DNA of 64,000 nucleotides from contig JAWPMV010000001.1 in assembly GCA_033391075.1 (NCBI GenBank), positions 6,944,001-7,008,000 of the forward strand, written 5' to 3'. Shown here in pieces: positions 54,014 to 63,194 of this stretch. Each line of letters starts with the position of its first letter. The stretch's first letter is position 1. Made by a program: the position numbers and the translations under genes. Below the pieces are notes generated by a model. That model saw only the letters and a program-made list of their open reading frames with translations, had not been told where the DNA came from and ran no database searches. This DNA is from Bacteroidia bacterium (lineage in GTDB: Bacteria; Bacteroidota; Bacteroidia; J057).

Positions 54014-55108
54014 TCAAGAGGCAATTTTTCCAAGAAGCTGGTGAATGATGATTTTTTCTCTTTTACCACGGACCTCTACTTCTCCCAGGCTTTTAGCTGA
54101 TACCAAAGTAGAAACCTGTCGATAAACGGCATCACTAATCAGGACAGAGTTGGGCTTGTCTTTGGTCAGGCCTTCGATTCTCTTCCCTGTATTAACTGTA
54201 TCCCCAATCACCCCATAATTGATTCGGTCGATAGATCCCATATTTCCGGCGATCACTTTGCCGGCATTTATACCTATACCCAGGTCTATAGTAATTCCGA
54301 ATTTCTCTTTCAGAGATTTGTTGAGTTCTTCTCGTTTTTCCAACATTTCCAGGGCACAGAAAACGGCATTTTGGCTATTGTTCGGATAGGCGAGGGGAGC
54401 GCCAAAAGTAGCATAGACTTCATCTCCTATGAACTGATTGACAGAACCATTATGGCGATCAACTACTGTTGCCATGGTCGAGTAATATTCATTCAGGAGC
54501 AGGACTACTTTTTCCGGGGCCAATTCTTCACTCAATGGCGTAAACCCCCGAATATCACAGAAAAGAATCGTTGCCTCCAGAAGTTCACCCTGAATAATGG
54601 GACCTTCCTGGCTATTTAAAGCAGAATCAACGACTGGCTTTGGAACATACTTGGAGAAAATAGAAACGGTTTTCTGCAATTCGTCCACACTTCTTTGGAG
54701 ATCTTTTAGCAATAATTGATTTCTTTCCGCTAAATCATATAACTGCCTGGCATTTTCTATATTCATGCGAATCTCGTCCTTATCCCAGGGCTTGGTGATA
54801 TATCTGTAAACACCTCCGGCATTGATCGCATTGATGACGGCTTCTACATCTGAGTAACCAGTAAGGATCATCCGAATAGGTTTGGGAAATTCTTTACGAA
54901 TTGTATCCAATAACTCAACACCGGTCATTTCGGGCATTCGTTGATCGGTAATGACAAGCTGAATTTTATTTTTACGCAAGTAATCAATGGCCTCGGGGCC
55001 ATTATTAGCCGTATAGATATTGTATTCTCGGCGAAAAGCTGCTTTGAATGCAAAAAGATTTTGTTCTTCGTCGTCGACAAATAGAATTGAAAATTTACCT
55101 CTATCCAT
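54014..55108 (-). CDS. Response regulator with class III adenylate/guanylate cyclase output
   Basis: 364 residues from the ATG at 55108. Receiver domain (about 5-125) with acidic pocket FVDDEEQ and phospho-acceptor D55 in VITDQRMPEMTG, conserved TGYSDVEAV and K106 in YITKPWDKDE. A coiled stretch (about 125-165) leads to a class III cyclase (about 172-362): first metal Asp D185 in ILFCDIRGFTPLSEEL, second D229 in IGDEVYATFGAP, and the transition-state Asn and Arg (N306, R310) in GDTVNTGKRIEG. The residue expected to be Lys in the purine pocket is Gln (VNQFIGD), seen in many bacterial cyclases. It should make cAMP or cGMP in response to phosphorylation by the kinase gene that overlaps it by 8 bases. 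Purine specificity is not resolved. Confidence 0.88.
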   Translation of the reverse strand: MDRGKFSILFVDDEEQNLFAFKAAFRREYNIYTANNGPEAIDYLRKNKIQLVITDQRMPEMTGVELLDTIRKEFPKPIRMILTGYSDVEAVINAINAGGVYRYITKPWDKDEIRMNIENARQLYDLAERNQLLLKDLQRSVDELQKTVSIFSKYVPKPVVDSALNSQEGPIIQGELLEATILFCDIRGFTPLSEELAPEKVVLLLNEYYSTMATVVDRHNGSVNQFIGDEVYATFGAPLAYPNNSQNAVFCALEMLEKREELNKSLKEKFGITIDLGIGINAGKVIAGNMGSIDRINYGVIGDTVNTGKRIEGLTKDKPNSVLISDAVYRQVSTLVSAKSLGEVEVRGKREKIIIHQLLGKIAS

Positions 55109-56489
55109 GATCCTGATGACGTTGATTGACCGGCAAGGTAATGATAAATTCCGTGCCAATCGAGGGGGTACTATTTACTCGAATTTCTCCTTGATGTCTT
55201 TCAATAATTTCTTGTGAAATTGAAAGTCCCAGGCCTGTTCCTTCTCCAACATCTTTAGTGGTGAAGAATGGTTCAAAAATATTCTTTTTGACCTCTTCGC
55301 TCATGCCTATACCTGTATCCTTGATTGAAATAAAAATCTTATCTCTGTTTTGCTCTGTTTTAATATAAATGTCTCCTTTTCCCTGGATAGCCTGAATGGA
55401 ATTGGTCAGGATATTCATAAAAACCTGATAGATTTTACCAGGGAGGCATTCGGTGAGTGTTAAATCATCATAGTCCTTGTGTATTCTTATTCTTTCTTTA
55501 AAGCGATTATTTAAGAGGATCAGGGTTGAATCCAGTCCCTTATTAATATCAACGAATTTAAAGTCAAATTCATCTAATCTGGAAAAATTTCTTAATCCTG
55601 ATATAATTTCGCTGGTTCGGGACGCACCTTCTTTGATATCTTCTATAAGTTTATCGATCTCCATCAATAAAAAAGTAAGATCCAGTTTCTTGGCTAGCGC
55701 GTTTGCCTTTTCTAAATTTTCTTCTGCTGTTTCTGGTTGTATTTGCTGGTAGGCTCTTAATATAGATTTTAGGTCTTCAAGGTCTAATTTTATGGAATCT
55801 ATATTAGATTTCACAAAGTTAACAGGATTATTGATTTCATGCGCAATCCCTGCCGTCATTTGACCAATCGAAGCCATTTTTTCCAAATGAACCATTTTAC
55901 TTTGCGCAGCATCAAGGCTATCCTGTAGGTGAATTGTTTCGGCTTTTTGAGTCTTCAATTCCCTTTTAGTATACTCAAGCTTTTGTTTGATACTTTCATA
56001 CTTTCCAGCGCTTTCCAGAGCATAGGCTAATTGAGTTGAAAGTCCGGAAAAGACTAAAAAATCAGTTTCTGAAAATGGCCTGGCTTCCTGCTTTGCTTCA
56101 AGATAGATGATGCCAAATTGATCCTCAGAAGTCTTTATAGATAAACATAGGACGGATTGAGGACGATTTAGAAGCACATAAGGATCCGATTGGAAAAGTT
56201 TCTCTGTATGGAGGCTTGAAATATTCAGATTTTTCCCCTCTTCTAAAGCATAAGAAAGTAGCTTGGCCGGAAAATCTTTCTCAGGATTTGAATGTCCCTC
56301 CTCATGGGCCATGATTTCCCGTTTATCTGAGCGCAACTTCAACTTGAATTCTTGTGAATCATCCCATAACAAGATAATCGCATAGCTATTATCTGCATAG
56401 CTCATAAGGGTACTCATGATGTTATCCAACAAAAGGGAAAGCTTTTGCTGATGGGCTAATGAAAGAATGCTTTTTCTAATAGAAATCAT
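55101..56489 (-). CDS. GAF-domain sensor histidine kinase
   Basis: 462 residues from the ATG at 56489; a GTG at 56510 would add seven. A GAF-like domain occupies about 10-155 (IIYLEAKQEARPFSETDFLVFSGLSTQLAYAL), then a coiled coil (about 160-205), a dimerisation/phospho-acceptor helix with His in MTAGIAHEINNPVNF (about 217), and an ATPase domain with the N-box QVFMNILTNSIQA, DTGIGM, FEPFFTTKDVGEGTGLGLSI and a final GTEFIITLP. No membrane segments, so it is a soluble kinase sensing an internal signal. Its last bases overlap the start of the cyclase-response-regulator gene, a natural cognate pair. A 640-base gap precedes it. Confidence 0.9.
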   Translation of the reverse strand: MISIRKSILSLAHQQKLSLLLDNIMSTLMSYADNSYAIILLWDDSQEFKLKLRSDKREIMAHEEGHSNPEKDFPAKLLSYALEEGKNLNISSLHTEKLFQSDPYVLLNRPQSVLCLSIKTSEDQFGIIYLEAKQEARPFSETDFLVFSGLSTQLAYALESAGKYESIKQKLEYTKRELKTQKAETIHLQDSLDAAQSKMVHLEKMASIGQMTAGIAHEINNPVNFVKSNIDSIKLDLEDLKSILRAYQQIQPETAEENLEKANALAKKLDLTFLLMEIDKLIEDIKEGASRTSEIISGLRNFSRLDEFDFKFVDINKGLDSTLILLNNRFKERIRIHKDYDDLTLTECLPGKIYQVFMNILTNSIQAIQGKGDIYIKTEQNRDKIFISIKDTGIGMSEEVKKNIFEPFFTTKDVGEGTGLGLSISQEIIERHQGEIRVNSTPSIGTEFIITLPVNQRHQDHG

Positions 56490-56510
56490 GGTTTGGATGC
56501 AGTGATCCAC

Positions 56511-57149
56511 AGAGAGGAAATGGCCTATATTAAATGTACGTATTTTAGTCGAGATACATTTTATTTGAGAAGGCTAAATTTAATTCATTCGCCAAAAATG
56601 TTTTGGTTGACGTCTTTTATGGGATGTAAAGGATGTTGTTATCTTAACTTCCTATTTATCTCAAGGGGAATTTAATTTTGATAAAGCAGGATAGAATTGT
56701 CGATTAAGCCCTTCAAGAGAAAGGACTATTTTCTATATTTATAGTAAGATTTCAATTTATCCTCAATCTAGCTTGTTATGAATTACACGCTGCTGAAGAA
56801 TCTTTGGAAGAACAAGTGCTTCCCGGGAATTTCTTTTAGCTTTCTCTTCGCCGTTTAAGGCCATTCGATTTTGATGAATTTGCCCTAATTAAGCCTTGTG
56901 CACGTGCACATTATAAATTATTTTGCTATTATTGTCTAGGATAGGGCAATTTTTCTCCCATAGTGAAATGTTTTTTATCATTCATTTTACATGAGTGATT
57001 CATTACATAAAATACATCAGGGAGTGATAATCATCTTTCTTCAAAAGTAGCCAGTTTGATGATTTTCCTCTTCAAATTGTTGTTGACAATCGAGTTCTGA
57101 TTTTCTTTATCAAAAAGGATATACCTGAAACCGAACATTAAGACTTGCT
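56511..57149. other. 640-base intergenic region with a palindrome
   Basis: Long, AT-rich gap between the kinase gene (minus) and the DUF1549/DUF1553 gene (plus). The frames in it (for example a 60-codon one near 56493-56675) show no coding bias. A perfect 14-base palindrome TGTGCACGTGCACA sits at 56897-56910, a likely protein-binding site; near it (56970-57030) TCATTCATTTTACATGAGTG and GATTCATTACATAAAAT are partly repeated. Promoters for both operons must lie here. Confidence 0.5.
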
Positions 57150-59495
57150 ATGAATTCTACTACACGCATATTTTCTACAGTTCTAGCCAAGAGGAAATGG
57201 TTATTATTAGCAATAGTGGCGGTGCTTGCCTGTCTGTGGATCGCAGGATTTAGTTCGGGAGCAAAAGAAGAAGTCCTCCCAGAGGTCGTAGATTACAATT
57301 TCCACATCCGTCCCATCCTTTCTGATAAATGCTATACCTGCCATGGTCCGGATGCTAATAAAAGAGAAGCAGGATTGAGATTGGATAAAGAAATGGCGGC
57401 CAAAGCAGAGTTAGCGGAATCTCCCGGGAAGTTTGCCATAGTTGCAGGAGACATTTCACAATCAGAATTGGTCCATCGGATTTGGACGGCTGATGAAAAC
57501 GAACTCATGCCTCCGCCTGAGTCTAATTTGAAACTGACAGAAAGAGAAAGAAGGCTCCTCCAAAAATGGATCGAAGAAGGAGCCGAGTTCAAGCAACATT
57601 GGGCCTACATTGCCCCTCAAAAAGAGAAATTGCCGGAAGTAAAGAAGACTTCCTGGGTGAAAAATGAAATCGACCCCTTTGTCCTGCAAAAACTGGACGA
57701 ACTTGGTTTGGCTCCTAATCCTATGGCAGATAAAGAGCGGCTGCTGAAAAGAGCGGCATTTGACCTTACCGGTTTGCCACCTGGGGTAGATATGCAGGAT
57801 CGCTTTTTAGCGGATGAAGGTTCAGATGCTTACGAGAAGGTGCTGGATGAATTGATGGAAAGCAAGCATTATGGAGAAAAGATGGCTTTGCATTGGTTGG
57901 ATGTGGCGCGATATGCAGATTCACATGGATATCAGGATGATGGATTGCGAACGATGTGGCCCTGGAGAGACTGGGTTATCCATGCGTTTAATGAAAACTA
58001 TTCCTACGAAAAATTCCTAACCTGGCAGCTAGCCGGAGATCTCCTTCCTGATCCCAATAAAGAGATGTTGCTGGCAACGGGTTTCAACCGAAACCACAAG
58101 ATCACACAGGAAGGAGGCGTAATCGATGAAGAATATCGGATTGAATACGTAACGGATCGAACCAATACCTTCGGCAAGGCATTTTTGGGATTGACATATG
58201 AATGTGCCAAATGCCATGACCATAAATATGATCCCATTTCTCAGCAGAATTATTTCGAGGCTTTTGCCTTTTTTAATCAGGTGCCAGAGAAAGGACTATT
58301 TGGAACCATAGATGCCAACTTTGCTGATCCTCCCAATATGCAGATCAAGACGGAAGATGTGGAGGAGCTTCTGCACTTTGTCAACAAAAAAGATAGCATG
58401 CCTGTCAAAGTCATGATCATGCAGGATTCTGTAGATATGCGTACGACACATATTCTGGATCGCGGAAATTATGATTCACCTACGACAAGGGTCAAGCCTT
58501 TTATGCCGGAATTTATTTTCCCTTTTGATAGTACAAAGTTTGAGCAAAATAGATTGGGATTGGCGAAATGGTTGCTGGCGGACGAACATCCGCTTACAGC
58601 ACGTGTTTTTGTCAATCGGATTTGGCAGGAAATCTTTGGAACAGGCATCGTCAAGTCTTCCGGAGATTTTGGGATGCAGGGAGATTTGCCCACGCATCTG
58701 GAATTACTGGATTATCTGGCGGTCGATTTTCGGGAATCGGGCTGGGACATAAAAGCCCTCATGAAAAAGATTCTTATGTCGGCGACCTATATGCAATCCT
58801 CCGAAACCGATAAAAGGAAATTGGAACGCGACCCCGACAATCTCTATTTCTCTCGTTTTCCTCGCCGTCGCCTCAATGCCGAATTTGTAAAAGATCATGT
58901 GCTGGCAAGTAGTGGTTTGTTGAATCCGGAAATCGGGGGACCTAGTGTGAAACCTTATCAGCCGGATGGCATTTGGGAGTCTGCAACTTCGGGTAGAGGT
59001 TTACTCCAAACCTATATACAGGATCATGGAAATGACCTCTATCGAAGAGGGATGTACACCTTTATCAAACGTACGGTTCCGCCTCCATCCATGCTCATGT
59101 TTGACGCTTCCAATCGGGATCAATGTGAAGTTCGACGCTTACAAACCAATACGCCTCTTCAGGCTTTGGTGATGTTGAATGATCCTCATAGCCTGGAGGC
59201 TTCTCGAGTATTGGCTGAAAAACTCATGCAAGAAGCAAAGCCTTTAGATGAGATGATACAATTAGCCTTTCGCCAAATCGTCTGCCGTAAAGTAAAAGCG
59301 GAAGAACTGGAAGTGCTTCAGGAATACTACAAAGAAATGAAAACAAGCTTTGAGGCAGAACCTCAAAGAGCCGATAGCAATCTGATGGTGGGAGAATATC
59401 CGCGTTCGCAAATTGAGGATGTTCCCTCTCTGGCTGCTCTGATGCAGGTCATACACACCATTTATAATCTCGAAGAAAGTATCAGTAAAACCTAA
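57150..59495 (+). CDS. PSCyt1/DUF1549/DUF1553 domain protein
   Basis: 781 residues. One N-terminal membrane segment or uncleaved signal (about 17-34), a PSCyt1 cytochrome-like domain with haem motif CYTCH (61-65) and a Met-rich LMPPPES segment, then DUF1549 (about 175-370, PFVLQKLDELGLAPNPMAD, HWLDVARYADSHGYQDDG) and DUF1553 (about 480-770, ARVFVNRIWQEIFGTGIVKSSGDFG and RQIVCRKVKAEELEVLQEYY). This set is characteristic of Planctomycetes and appears in several Bacteroidota; its catalytic role is unknown, although association with sulfatase- and glycan-related genes is common. It is the first of a three-gene operon (21 bases to the next gene). Confidence 0.9.
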   Translation: MNSTTRIFSTVLAKRKWLLLAIVAVLACLWIAGFSSGAKEEVLPEVVDYNFHIRPILSDKCYTCHGPDANKREAGLRLDKEMAAKAELAESPGKFAIVAGDISQSELVHRIWTADENELMPPPESNLKLTERERRLLQKWIEEGAEFKQHWAYIAPQKEKLPEVKKTSWVKNEIDPFVLQKLDELGLAPNPMADKERLLKRAAFDLTGLPPGVDMQDRFLADEGSDAYEKVLDELMESKHYGEKMALHWLDVARYADSHGYQDDGLRTMWPWRDWVIHAFNENYSYEKFLTWQLAGDLLPDPNKEMLLATGFNRNHKITQEGGVIDEEYRIEYVTDRTNTFGKAFLGLTYECAKCHDHKYDPISQQNYFEAFAFFNQVPEKGLFGTIDANFADPPNMQIKTEDVEELLHFVNKKDSMPVKVMIMQDSVDMRTTHILDRGNYDSPTTRVKPFMPEFIFPFDSTKFEQNRLGLAKWLLADEHPLTARVFVNRIWQEIFGTGIVKSSGDFGMQGDLPTHLELLDYLAVDFRESGWDIKALMKKILMSATYMQSSETDKRKLERDPDNLYFSRFPRRRLNAEFVKDHVLASSGLLNPEIGGPSVKPYQPDGIWESATSGRGLLQTYIQDHGNDLYRRGMYTFIKRTVPPPSMLMFDASNRDQCEVRRLQTNTPLQALVMLNDPHSLEASRVLAEKLMQEAKPLDEMIQLAFRQIVCRKVKAEELEVLQEYYKEMKTSFEAEPQRADSNLMVGEYPRSQIEDVPSLAALMQVIHTIYNLEESISKT

Positions 59496-59516
59496 ACGCT
59501 CAACATTTTTCCGATT

Positions 59517-60971
59517 ATGGCTAATCCCTTATTCGAACATAAACTCAATACCAATCGACGGCACTTTCTGAGCAAACTCAGTTTGGGCGTAGGAAGTCTG
59601 GCTTTAGGTTCTCTTTTGGTACCTGATATATTTTCGGGCAAAGAAGGAGCAAGTGATAGTTTGCCCTTGGGCTTTTCTCATTTTGCTCCCAAAGCCAAGC
59701 GTGTCATTTACCTCTTTCAAAATGGAGCTCCTTCCCAATTGGAAAGTTTCGACTACAAACCCAAGCTCAATGAATTGCATGGGCAGGAACTCCCAGAATC
59801 AGTGAGGAATGGACAGCGTTTGACGGGCATGACTTCCGGGCAGAAAAGCTTTCCTTTGATCGGCTCAAAATTTGGTTTCAAACAATATGGTCAATCCGGA
59901 GCCTGGGTGAGTGATCTCTTCCCCAATATTGCCAAGATCGTGGACGATATTTGCATCGTTCGCAGTATGCATACAGAAGCGATCAATCATGATCCGGCTT
60001 TGACCTTTATGCAAACTGGCGCACAACAAGGAAACCGACCCAGTATCGGTGCCTGGATGAGTTATGGATTGGGGAGTGAAAATAAAAATCTGCCTTCCTT
60101 CTGTGTTTTGCTTTCGCGGGGTAGGGGAAATGGGCAAGGGGTTTACTCTAAACTCTGGACCAATGGCTTTTTGGATAGCATCCATCAGGGCGTACAATTT
60201 AGTAGTGGAGAAGATCCTGTTCTCTACCTTAACAATCCCAAAGGAGTAAAAGACAGCGAGCGAAGAAATATGCTGGACAAACTCGATCAGCTCAACTCTA
60301 TGAGTTATGAAGAGTTTGGTGATCCAGAAATTCATGCCAAAATACAGCAATACGAAATGGCTTATCGCATGCAGACGGCGGTGCCAGAAATTACGGATTT
60401 AAGTAAAGAACCCGAGCACATCATTCGGATGTATGGGGCGGATTGTCTCATTCCCGGAACCTATGCAGCCAATTGTTTGCTGGCTCGTAAACTTTCGGAA
60501 TCAGGTGTTCGCTTTGTGCAGTTATACCATCAGGGTTGGGATCAGCATGGAAACCTGGTGGGCGAAATGCCTCTTCAGGCTGAGGATTCCGATCGTGCAT
60601 CGGCAGCTTTGGTGATGGATCTCAAACAAAGAGGCTTATTGGATGAAACCCTGGTAGTATGGGGCGGAGAGTTTGGCCGAACCAATTATGGACAGGGAGC
60701 CTCAAGTCGTGAAAACTATGGGCGTGATCATCATCCAAGAGCCTATAGCATTTGGATGGCTGGCGGAGGTGTAAAGCCGGGTGTGGTGTATGGGGAAACC
60801 GATGAAATCGGATACAATATCGTGAAGGACCCGGTGCATGTGCATGATTTCCACGCGACCATGATGCACCTAATGGGACTCAATCACGAACAACTTACCT
60901 ATAAGCATCTTGGACGTAGATATCGTCTGACAGATGTACATGGAAAAATCGTACCGGGGATATTAGCATGA
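59517..60971 (+). CDS. DUF1501 family protein with Tat-like signal
   Basis: 484 residues of the DUF1501 family, related to alkaline-phosphatase-like/sulfatase folds. The N-terminus (NRRHFLSKLSLGVGSLALGSLLV) has a twin-arginine-type signal with RRHFL. Seen: IYLFQNGAPSQLESFDYKP, SKFGFKQYGQSGAWVSDLFP and GTYAANCLLARKLSESGVRFVQLYHQGWDQHGN, typical of the family, and the C-terminal VVWGGEFGRTNYG and HHPRAYSIWMAGGGVKPG. No sulfatase formylglycine motif (C/S-x-P-S-R) is visible, so catalysis is open. It overlaps the next gene by 4 bases and lies in one transcript with its neighbours. Confidence 0.9.
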   Translation: MANPLFEHKLNTNRRHFLSKLSLGVGSLALGSLLVPDIFSGKEGASDSLPLGFSHFAPKAKRVIYLFQNGAPSQLESFDYKPKLNELHGQELPESVRNGQRLTGMTSGQKSFPLIGSKFGFKQYGQSGAWVSDLFPNIAKIVDDICIVRSMHTEAINHDPALTFMQTGAQQGNRPSIGAWMSYGLGSENKNLPSFCVLLSRGRGNGQGVYSKLWTNGFLDSIHQGVQFSSGEDPVLYLNNPKGVKDSERRNMLDKLDQLNSMSYEEFGDPEIHAKIQQYEMAYRMQTAVPEITDLSKEPEHIIRMYGADCLIPGTYAANCLLARKLSESGVRFVQLYHQGWDQHGNLVGEMPLQAEDSDRASAALVMDLKQRGLLDETLVVWGGEFGRTNYGQGASSRENYGRDHHPRAYSIWMAGGGVKPGVVYGETDEIGYNIVKDPVHVHDFHATMMHLMGLNHEQLTYKHLGRRYRLTDVHGKIVPGILA

Positions 60972-63118
60972 GTAAAGCAGGATATATAATTAGGCAAGTC
61001 GCCTTCGTTTGTCAGATTCTTATTTTGTTTCTCCTTTTTTTTGAGGAAAAGGTCGAGGTACCTCTTTTGCTTCAACCGTTGGGGAGATTGCATCCTTTAT
61101 TACTGCATTTACCGATTGGTTTTCTGGTATTGCTGGGCTTTCTGGAAGTGATAAAAAAGGAATTCTCAGATGAAGCCTTTTGTAAGCTAAGGAGCATTCT
61201 TTTGCATGTCATTGTTCTGACGACTTCGGTTAGTGCACTCATGGGATTTTTCCTTTCTCGCGAGGGAGGCTATGGAGCCGATATGATGGACCTGCATAAA
61301 TGGACAGGCGTAGGTTTGAGTTTTCTGGCCTATGGACTACTGTATGTGGATCAATTGGTTCCCAAACAAAAATGGATCTATCCTGCGGGACTCATCAGCT
61401 CTTTGGTTCTTCTGATTTTTGCCGGACATTTTGGTGCGAGTTTGACACATGGAGAAGATTTTGTCTGGGCGCCTTTACAGGAAGAAGAAGTACAAACCTA
61501 TGATCCGGAAGCTCCGGCCTATCAAACAGCCATTTACCCTATACTAGAAGCCAAATGTGTCACTTGCCATAAAGAAGAGAAGAGTAAAGGCGATCTCATC
61601 ATGACTTCAGTAGAAGCCATTTTAAAAGGAGGGGAAGAAGGCCCCATTTGGGAAGCTGGTGATACGGAAAATAGTCTGATAGTTCAGCGCATGTTGTTGC
61701 CAGTAGAGGAAAAGAAACATATGCCACCCCGAGGAAAATCTCAGTTGGAGCCGATGGATATTGCCCTCATTTCAGCCTGGATATCTGAGGGAGCAGATAT
61801 GGAAAAGCCTCTGAAAGCTTTTGAAGAGCAAAGTGAGTTTGCCGCCCTGGCCGAAAAGAAAATCGACCGTTTATATGCCAGTCAGGAGAAGGCCTATAGC
61901 TTTGAATTTGCTTCGGATAGAGTAGTGGAGGAAATCAATACGCCCTTTCTGACTCTGGGAAAAAGCAGCTATGATTCTCCGGCTTTATTTGCCAGTTTCT
62001 ATGTAGCTCAGGAATATGATCCCCTGAAGCTGGAAGAACTAAGCAAAGTTAAAGAACAACTTGTTTCCCTCAATTTGATGAATATGCCCGTCGGAGATGA
62101 GGTTATACCCACTATATCGCAATTTGCGAATCTGGAAAAATTGAACCTCAATGGGACGAATGTTAGCGGCGCAAAACTTTCGGAGCTAGCAAAGCTTCCC
62201 AAACTCAAATCTCTGGCTTTATCCAGCACAGCAGTTGATGTAAGTTCGCTTCAATCAGTTTTACCTCAATTCCAAAAGCTGGAAGAAGTCTTTCTTTGGA
62301 ACACTTCTTTTAAAACAGAAGACTTTCAGGGCTTGCAGGAAAGCTATCCGGCTATTGCCTTTTACCAGGGTTTCCTCCCTGACAATACAGAGCGCTTGAA
62401 ATTATCCATGCCTTCTTTACTCAATAAAAAGAGTGTATTAGCATCCACCGATAAAGTTCGCTTTAAAAATAGCTTTCCTGGTTCTCAAATGAGATACACA
62501 ATAGACGGAAGCGATCCGGATAGTAGTTCGACCTTGTATGAAGGCCCTTTCGGAATCGAAGGAGTTACGGAAGTTCGGGTACGAGAATTTATGGAGAATT
62601 GGGAGAGCAGTGATGTGGCCAGCTTTACCTTTTTTCCTCGAGGGAAAATAGCAGATGCCAGCTTTCTGACCTTCGAACCCAATCCCAAATACAAAGGAAA
62701 TGGAGCCCAAAATCTTCAGGATGGGGAGAAAGGAGAAGCCGGAAACTTCACAGCCAAAGAATGGCTGGGTTATCAGGACAGTCCTTTCGGTGCTGTATTC
62801 AAATTTGATCAGCCGACAGAATTGAGCCGACTTTCACTCAGCTACGCCCTCAATTCCAATGTCTATATCATGGCGCCTACATCGGTAGAGATTTGGGGCG
62901 GAAAGGATGAGAATTCACTTCAATTACTCAAGAAGCATAACCTACCTCGCGCCAAAGACTATGAGCCGAATCGCGTAGCCGGAATAGACCTGGCTTTTGA
63001 TCCGGTTTCTTATACGACTTATAAGGTTGTTGCAAAGCCCTTAAATCCCATGCCTTCCTGGCATAGAGGTGCAGGAGATAAAGGATGGGTCTTTGTAGAT
63101 GAGGTGTTTTTGTATTGA
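60968..63118 (+). CDS. DUF2231/cytochrome-type protein with LRR and carbohydrate-binding-like modules
   Basis: 716 residues. N-terminal DUF2231-like four-helix membrane domain (about 10-155, with conserved histidines in LHPLLLHLPIG, LHKWTG and AGHFGASLTHGED), a PSCyt1-like haem region (CVTCH at 197-201, HMPPRGK near 251), leucine-rich repeats (about 355-450), a chitobiase/hexosaminidase-type C-terminal beta module (about 490-560, YTIDGSDPDSSSTLYEGPF) and a final F5/8-type carbohydrate-binding-like region (about 590-716). The last three suggest binding of a polysaccharide. Together with the DUF1549/1553 and DUF1501 genes it forms an operon with a four-base overlap (ATGA) to the previous gene. 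The overall role, perhaps redox-coupled polymer handling, is inference. Confidence 0.85.
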   Translation: MSKAGYIIRQVAFVCQILILFLLFFEEKVEVPLLLQPLGRLHPLLLHLPIGFLVLLGFLEVIKKEFSDEAFCKLRSILLHVIVLTTSVSALMGFFLSREGGYGADMMDLHKWTGVGLSFLAYGLLYVDQLVPKQKWIYPAGLISSLVLLIFAGHFGASLTHGEDFVWAPLQEEEVQTYDPEAPAYQTAIYPILEAKCVTCHKEEKSKGDLIMTSVEAILKGGEEGPIWEAGDTENSLIVQRMLLPVEEKKHMPPRGKSQLEPMDIALISAWISEGADMEKPLKAFEEQSEFAALAEKKIDRLYASQEKAYSFEFASDRVVEEINTPFLTLGKSSYDSPALFASFYVAQEYDPLKLEELSKVKEQLVSLNLMNMPVGDEVIPTISQFANLEKLNLNGTNVSGAKLSELAKLPKLKSLALSSTAVDVSSLQSVLPQFQKLEEVFLWNTSFKTEDFQGLQESYPAIAFYQGFLPDNTERLKLSMPSLLNKKSVLASTDKVRFKNSFPGSQMRYTIDGSDPDSSSTLYEGPFGIEGVTEVRVREFMENWESSDVASFTFFPRGKIADASFLTFEPNPKYKGNGAQNLQDGEKGEAGNFTAKEWLGYQDSPFGAVFKFDQPTELSRLSLSYALNSNVYIMAPTSVEIWGGKDENSLQLLKKHNLPRAKDYEPNRVAGIDLAFDPVSYTTYKVVAKPLNPMPSWHRGAGDKGWVFVDEVFLY

Positions 63119-63161
63119 GTAATGAGAATTAACCTCAATCATTCCCTTTTTACTAATTACT

Positions 63162-63169
63162 TAAGTTTG
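63162..63169 (+). promoter_or_regulatory. Candidate -7 box TAAGTTTG
   Basis: TAAGTTTG matches TAnnTTTG and ends 25 bases before the start of the right-edge nuclease gene. No TTG at the expected -33 position; support is weak. Confidence 0.3.
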
Positions 63170-63194
63170 GCCCTATTTTTTACGGTTATAGGAT

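Noticed and set aside
56493-56675. 60-codon frame in the gap before the cytochrome operon
   Set aside because: Low-complexity cysteine/phenylalanine-rich translation with no conserved features; overlaps the kinase start antisense.
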